A program made the translations under genes and the position numbers. From Chimonanthus salicifolius (taxonomy: Eukaryota > Streptophyta > Magnoliopsida > Laurales > Calycanthaceae), in the NCBI GenBank assembly GCA_013350335.1, contig CM023540.1, positions 57,078,962-57,142,961 on the forward strand: 64,000 nt of DNA, given 5' to 3'. Below are positions 60,649 to 64,000 of the stretch, in pieces (position 1 is the stretch's first letter; the number at the start of each line of letters is the position of its first letter). The notes beneath the pieces are model-generated. The model was given only the letters and a program-made list of their open reading frames with translations. It was not told the DNA's origin and did not search any database.

Positions 60649-61390
60649 GGCGGAAACCAAGGTTATAATGGGGGTAGGTTTAGGGTTTTGATTTGTCTTT
60701 TATTAAAATAAAAGTCTCCAATTTCCAAAATATTTTAAAAAACACATAGATTGTTTAGGAGGACCATGGGATGGCTGAACCTTGTAGTTAATATGGCTAA
60801 ATACTAGAGCCTAACTTGTAAACAAATGATGGGATCATTGTGTAGGAGGATCATAGGGTTCGGCCATATGAGTGGCCGAACCCCATAGATTGTTTTGTTG
60901 GAGATTATGACTTGGTTGTATGAGTTGGATTAAGTAAACATATGGATTTATCTTTGGACTTAGTGATAAGTAAATAACCAGCCACTAAGGTAGATTACTT
61001 TTATGAACTTTGATTATGAGCAAGATTAGACATTAGTTATACCAATGGCAAATCTGTGAATACAAGTCAAATGAAGGGATTGATCAAAGGACTCACATGA
61101 TGTAGTTGGGTCTTAGATATGAATGAAAAAGTAAGTGATAGTATGATTTATTGATTGTTATATGGATAAGGTACCGGAAGTTGAACGACGTGCGAGTCGT
61201 GACCGGGTGACGCGAAAGAAAGATCAAGTACTGAAGTGAATCTTCAGTACGTTTCCTACCTTTATTGTAACCACTATTTCATATGTTTTTTTATGTTGAT
61301 TTCGATAACTTGTATGATTGTAAAGTTATGTTTCTAAATGACATGTTTGCATAGACATCTCATGCATGACATGGGATGATGGTGTTGTAA

Positions 61391-61546
61391 CCGGAGGCCA
61401 CACTCCGTCGGGGCGTCCGAAAGACCACTGTGGGGTACCCTGATGATGAGAATCCCATCAGGAGGAATCCGGAGGCCACACTCCGTCGGGGCGTCCGAAA
61501 GACCACTGTGGGTTACCTTGACGATGAGAATCCCGTCAAGTGATGG
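61391..61546 (+). repeat. Two 78-bp units with perfect hairpins
   Basis: Units begin CCGGAGGCCACACTCC at 61391 and 61469. Hairpin 1 is CCTGATG (61439-61445), loop ATGAGAATCC, CATCAGG. Hairpin 2 is CTTGACG (61517-61523), the same loop, CGTCAAG. The loop is constant and the stems differ by paired changes. Confidence 0.88.
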
Positions 61547-61693
61547 CTATGTTGAATGGTGATGGGTGGGACTCATTACATGTTCATTTCATATATAGCA
61601 TGTTTTTATGGAAGTTTGTCACACATGTGTTATTATTATATTATTTGCATGTTTTTGACTAACCATGTGGTAGCCCTATTCAGAAACACTACT

Positions 61694-61714
61694 GGGCGCG
61701 TTGATCTAACGCCC
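61694..61714 (+). other. Conserved LTR hairpin (GGGC type)
   Basis: GGGCGCGTT, loop GATCT, AACGCCC, as in the A and S LTRs. Confidence 0.6.
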
Positions 61715-62268
61715 TATCTATATCCTTAGTGGATGACGCAGGGAAAGGGAAGAACGTGGATCGAGATGAAAACCAAGCATAAGAGCTTGGGCATTTTGAA
61801 TGGATTTGAATGGACATGAATGGACTAATTATGGATTTGTTATTTGAATTTGGACAATGTAATTTGATAATTAGTTATGTTAGCTTGTAATAAGTAGTTA
61901 AGATAGATGCTATGGTTTGTTTTAAGTCGGATGGTTTGATTGAACGATTAGTTAAGATTGATTAGTAATTTTGGAGAATAAGTTATGTACTTTGCTATCT
62001 AAGAATGGAAAATTGGAATAGTCATGGGTTCTATTATAACCTCAGTTGGATTAAGACTAAGTTAATTCCGCAAGTTATATATGTACCATGTGCGGATCAG
62101 TTTTATGGACTTAGTTCATACGCACATGAGCTTGGCCAGTTAAGGGTCGGATTTAGAGATCCGAACTTAACTCGCGTCGTGGCACTCCGCCCCGATCACA
62201 TGATTATTAGATTTTTTAAAAAAAATATACTCTGAAAATTTAGAGTGAAAAGGGCGGGGTGTTACAGT

Positions 62269-62280
62269 TGGTATCAGAGC
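62269..62280 (+). other. Element G primer-binding site
   Basis: TGGTATCAGAGC two bases after the LTR: a perfect match to the common initiator tRNA-Met site. Confidence 0.92.
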
Positions 62281-62854
62281 GAAACGGGAAGTTGAATCTT
62301 CCGAAGTAAGATTAAGACGGTTTCATGTCTCACTGACGGATAAGAATCCCAACTGACCGACTCTTCGGAGTCCGCTGACTGGGGGCCGGATTAATTTACT
62401 TCGTAGACTCGGACTGAACAATCAATCTGAGAACAATAATGATAGCAAAGGAAGTACAGTCAACATAAATGGATATACCAAACATAGCAACATAGGAAAC
62501 ACTTCCCCGATATCCCCAAATGGAGAAACAAACACATGATACTTAGGGAGGTTTTCCCCGAGAACAAGAGAACATAAAGACTTCCCCAAATTGAGAAATG
62601 ATACTTGATACTTAGGAAGTTTCCCCAAAAACAAAGAAATACAAAGAGTGCTTATTTGGCAATTTTCCCCAAGGACAGGAAGCACAAGATGTTTATTTGG
62701 TAAAATTCCCCAAACACGTGACATTATATGATACATAGGAAGAATCCCCAAATAAGAAGTACAAGATGTTGATTAGGGAAAATTCCCCAAAACAATGATT
62801 TGTTTGATTTGATTTATAGTTGTTATTGATATGTTTTGTTGCTGTTATACAGAT
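62281..62854 (+). other. Element G leader with TTCCCC repeats
   Basis: Collinear with the A leader at its start. From 62490 to 62800 it has about nine TTCCCCAAA-like repeats at uneven spacing; these create a repetitive frame on the opposite strand that is not a gene. It ends TTATACAG, AG at 62851-62852, two bases before the extra ORF ATG. Confidence 0.65.
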
Positions 62855-63325
62855 ATGACGAGCAACATAGAGTACACCGAGTTGTGGGACAGAGGGACAC
62901 CTAGCTGTCCGATAGACCTAGTTTCTTCTTCCGACGATGCTACCATACCAAACTTCATCAATGAAGTTGAAAACAGTCAGGACATGGAGGTAAGATCGCC
63001 CGAGTACAATGTTGGGGCCTTTGTACCCGAAGAGGATGAGGAATATGTCCCAAACATAAGAGAATTTGTAGGGGAGATAGAGCCCGGGTATATGTGCGAG
63101 TTGTGCAATCAGGAGGGGCACAATTGTACTTACTGCCCCTACCTCCTTGAGGCCATTTGCCCTGTTTGTGGACTGCACGGGCACGGGAAGGAGAGGACTA
63201 ATTGTCCTTACATTGGAGGACCGAGAATAATACCCTGTTTGACGTGCGGAGTGTTGGGGCACTTGTCGATGACTTGCCCTGACAATTTCTTTGACGATGA
63301 TGCAGGGTCTTCTATGGAAGACTAG
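62855..63325 (+). CDS. Extra ORF of element G: triple zinc-knuckle protein
   Basis: An intact 156-residue homologue of the element A protein (23828-24385). An in-frame ATG at 62831 exists, but the conserved N terminus starts at 62855 (MTSNIEYTE), directly after the acceptor-like AG. GTPSCPIDLVS at residues 14-24 is followed by SSDD. The acidic middle is shorter and not duplicated. The knuckles are C81-C84-H89-C94, C102-C105-H110-C117 and C128-C131-H136-C141, the same spacings as in A. The tail FFDDDAGSSMED is acidic. Many residues differ between knuckles while all cysteines and histidines are kept, which suggests past selection on the protein. Function unknown. Confidence 0.85.
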   Translation: MTSNIEYTELWDRGTPSCPIDLVSSSDDATIPNFINEVENSQDMEVRSPEYNVGAFVPEEDEEYVPNIREFVGEIEPGYMCELCNQEGHNCTYCPYLLEAICPVCGLHGHGKERTNCPYIGGPRIIPCLTCGVLGHLSMTCPDNFFDDDAGSSMED

Positions 63326-63470
63326 GTTAAGAGGTAGAAAGAAAGGTTAGGGAAATGGAAATATTTTGTAAGGGTGTATTTTGTGATTCTAAGGGTTTGT
63401 TTTACCCTATCAACCCTTGTATGGTGATGGAAGTTTAAATGATTTTCAATAAAGTATGCAACTTTAGGAG
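63326..63470 (+). other. 3' untranslated-like region after extra ORF
   Basis: Purine-rich tract, ATTTTGTAAGGGT, AGGGT/ACCCT hairpin and an AATAAA at 63448-63453; collinear with 24386-24510 of A. Confidence 0.5.
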
Positions 63471-64000
63471 TTCATGAGGACTTTGACACTGAGATGTATG
63501 TGAATAAGTTATTGGAGTATATTGAGACGTGGTATGGGTGCGTCCCTCACGTGATATTGATGATTGAGACTGTGGGAAACTCGATACGAATTACGGAGAC
63601 TTGGTCCCGTAGGGTTACTGTTGAGGGGTGGGTCCCTCGCATGCTATGCGCTGGAGGGCGCTCTCACGGCAAGTTCACACACTTAGTGTGCGTGGATGCG
63701 CAGAGCTAGGTACTATGTTACCCCAAGGGGGTGGTGCTAGCTTAGTAAGACGCGGATTGACCGCTTTAGAGCTTCACTGAATCACCTTTGAGTTGAAGGG
63801 ATGCAGGGCGGGGTAGACCGGATCACGTTGGACGTGGGTCTTCCGCGTAGTAAGTCATGAGCCCTAATTCTTGCAAGGGGTCGGGGTATATTTGTGAGTT
63901 GATATGGTTACCACAGTCAGATAGTGACTCATTTGAGTGTTGTTTTCATGGATAGAATATCTCATGATGGATGTTGTACTTAGATTAGTATGCCCATGAA
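63471..64000. other. Unclassified sequence, likely another insertion
   Basis: Similarity to element A stops here and gag is not reached. The sequence is richer in G+C, with words such as GGGTGCGTCCCTCACGTG and GGGTGGGTCCCTCGCATG, LTR-like in style. The frame at 63494-63709 has no recognisable domain and is not supported as a gene. Confidence 0.4.

Larger units (their letters stand above)
56912..60755 (-). mobile_element. LTR, family K/L, minus strand, 5' truncated
   Basis: The plus strand starts TGTAACGACCCATCCCGC, the reverse complement of the LTR 3' end. Reading on the minus strand from 60755 gives the same order as K: AAACCCTAAACC, CTATAG hairpin, CT-rich leader with a (CT)n run, a GGCCCA-rich segment, CAGCAAGGGAACTATTGA, then a 95-bp minisatellite. 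The LTR start is missing; similarity ends near 60755, where a truncated A-type LTR begins. Frames such as 60073-60637 on the minus strand are CT-rich leader reads. Confidence 0.7.
60756..62266 (+). mobile_element. Element G 5' LTR, 5' truncated
   Basis: Collinear with the last 1.5 kb of the A LTR: palindrome at 60852-60890, ACTGAAGTGAATC hairpin region near 61225, tandem hairpins, GGGC hairpin, GGGGTGTTACA end. The promoter half is missing, so this copy probably cannot start its own transcript. Confidence 0.85.

Noticed and set aside
62269..62280. tRNA gene fragment
   Set aside because: It is only the 12-base primer-binding site next to an LTR; no tRNA fold nearby.
62422..62751. Minus-strand ORF with LGKLPKY repeats
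   Set aside because: Antisense reading of TTCCCC repeats in the element G leader; the homologous region of A does not keep it.
63494..63709. 71-codon plus-strand ORF
   Set aside because: No domain, starts inside LTR-like sequence and has no homologue in element A.

Overview
The window is plant nuclear DNA made almost entirely of LTR retrotransposons. It is AT-rich, it carries Ty3/gypsy and some Ty1/copia coding remains, its LTRs run 2 to 4 kb, its primer-binding sites match the initiator tRNA-Met, and it has plant-type AAACCCT repeats. I found no host gene, tRNA, rRNA or CRISPR array. The coding capacity is retroelement gag, pol and accessory ORFs, mostly broken. The species cannot be named from the sequence.

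Left part (1-17 kb). A minus-strand LTR of family S (1-3812) interrupts an Athila-like gypsy element (pol remains 3813-5670, long spacer 5656-8196, 3' LTR 8197-10711). That element sits against a second Athila-like copy (10712-12563 and 15250-16136), which is split by a solo LTR (12564-15244) with a perfect GTGAG target duplication. A hairpin-rich repeat follows at 16137-16540.

Middle part (17-47 kb). This is a deep nest. The probable 3' LTR of a minus-strand Tekay-like element (called H) holds an LTR-like segment, which holds an Athila-type solo LTR (18239-36104, TSD GTTGC). That holds a solo LTR (19467-35340, TSD AAAGG), which holds a structurally complete Tekay/Del-type chromovirus, element A (20072-32706, TSD GTAAC/GTAAT). 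Element A has two 3.3 kb LTRs, a PBS, an extra ORF, gag, PR-RT-RNaseH-INT-chromodomain and a PPT; gag and pol carry several lesions. A second branch of the nest has a probable solo LTR (36888-44330) that holds a family S solo LTR (38347-41698).

Right part (47-64 kb). Degraded H gag-pol lies on the minus strand (46923-52721), with an insertion of about 1.1 kb in gag. It is followed by a copia integrase scrap, two LTRs of one family in opposite orientation (K 54577-56911; L 56912-60755, with a 95-bp minisatellite) and the truncated start of a second A-type element, G (60756 onward).

The most notable content is an extra ORF lying between PBS and gag in both A and G. It encodes a small acidic protein with three zinc knuckles and a conserved N-terminal motif. 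The LTRs of several families share (i) arrays of GGTTCGGCC palindromes, (ii) a tandem hairpin whose stem varies while a 10-nt loop stays constant, and (iii) a splice-donor-like GTAAGT after a CT-rich probable start site. A splice-acceptor-like site lies just before the extra ORF. Together these suggest a structured leader that could be spliced to express the accessory protein.
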